NCBI GenBank assembly: GCA_964629975.1
Contig: CAZVUN010000034.1
Coordinates: 1-22,952, forward strand
Reading direction: 5' to 3'
Length of the DNA: 22,952 nt
DNA from: G020354085 sp964629975
GTDB taxonomy: Bacteria > Pseudomonadota > Gammaproteobacteria > Acidiferrobacterales > Sulfurifustaceae
In this document: positions 22,806 through 22,952 of the stretch, in pieces
Layout of the letters: each line of letters opens with the position of its first letter
Position numbering within the stretch: position 1 is the first letter of the stretch
The notes under the pieces: model-generated
What the model was told of the DNA's origin: nothing
Databases searched by the model: none
Seen by the model: only the letters and a program-made list of their open reading frames with translations
Program-made: the position numbers and the translations under genes

Positions 22806-22952
22806 CCCCTACCCCACTTCTCGTGAACCGGGTGGCAACGGAGGTGCAAGTTCCATGCCCCGTGCCGGGCACCGCCCGCGCGCCCAAGGGGCCCCGGTTT
22901 CTCCGCAGGTTACGCCCGACCGCCCGTCCACCGGGACACGCCGGCTGCGCGC

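Overview
The window is high-GC bacterial chromosome. The Cas4-Cas1 fusion, the Csb-type effector, a SCO protein and a PstS-like protein paired with a diguanylate cyclase suggest a respiring, copper-using proteobacterium, perhaps a gammaproteobacterium. That placement is inference; no rRNA or other phylogenetic marker is present.

Left part (1-5,314). A CRISPR array with 17 identical 36-bp repeats and 16 complete spacers runs off the left edge (1-1216). It is followed by a leader-like region (1217-1426). Next, on the minus strand, come cas2 and a cas4-cas1 fusion gene, the adaptation module of a type I-G (formerly I-U) system. Debris and cargo follow: a frameshifted fragment of a DUF4143-type ATPase, the N-terminal stump of a second, type I-C-like cas1, and a plus-strand RHH antitoxin / PIN toxin pair.

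Middle part (5,419-15,038). Six minus-strand genes are tightly packed and read WYL regulator, SWIM zinc-finger/DUF6880-like protein, csb1 (Cas7), csb2 (Cas5-Cas6 fusion), cas3 (helicase with C-terminal HD) and a small last gene resembling the 'Cas3-extension' family. A promoter with a perfect TATAAT and a spacer-embedded palindrome lies just upstream of the WYL gene. The four cas genes overlap one another. No full-length Csx17 (the usual type I-G large subunit) is visible, so the small terminal protein is a candidate substitute or partner. Together with the adaptation module and array this looks like a complete interference, processing and acquisition locus under possible WYL control.

Right part (15,125-22,952). 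This looks like ordinary chromosome: a lipoprotein with a transglutaminase-like domain on the plus strand, then minus-strand genes for two cupredoxin/multicopper-oxidase-like secreted proteins, an exported protein of unknown function and a SCO1/SenC copper chaperone. Last is a two-gene unit of a PstS-like periplasmic binding protein overlapping a membrane diguanylate cyclase. The 360-bp gap upstream of the oxidase pair holds several palindromes, including a CRP/FNR-like one.

The most notable items are the WYL-SWIM pair joined to a type I-G effector operon, the relic of a second CRISPR system inside the locus, the missing Csx17, and the unusual pair of copper-oxidase-like proteins whose copper ligands are split between them.
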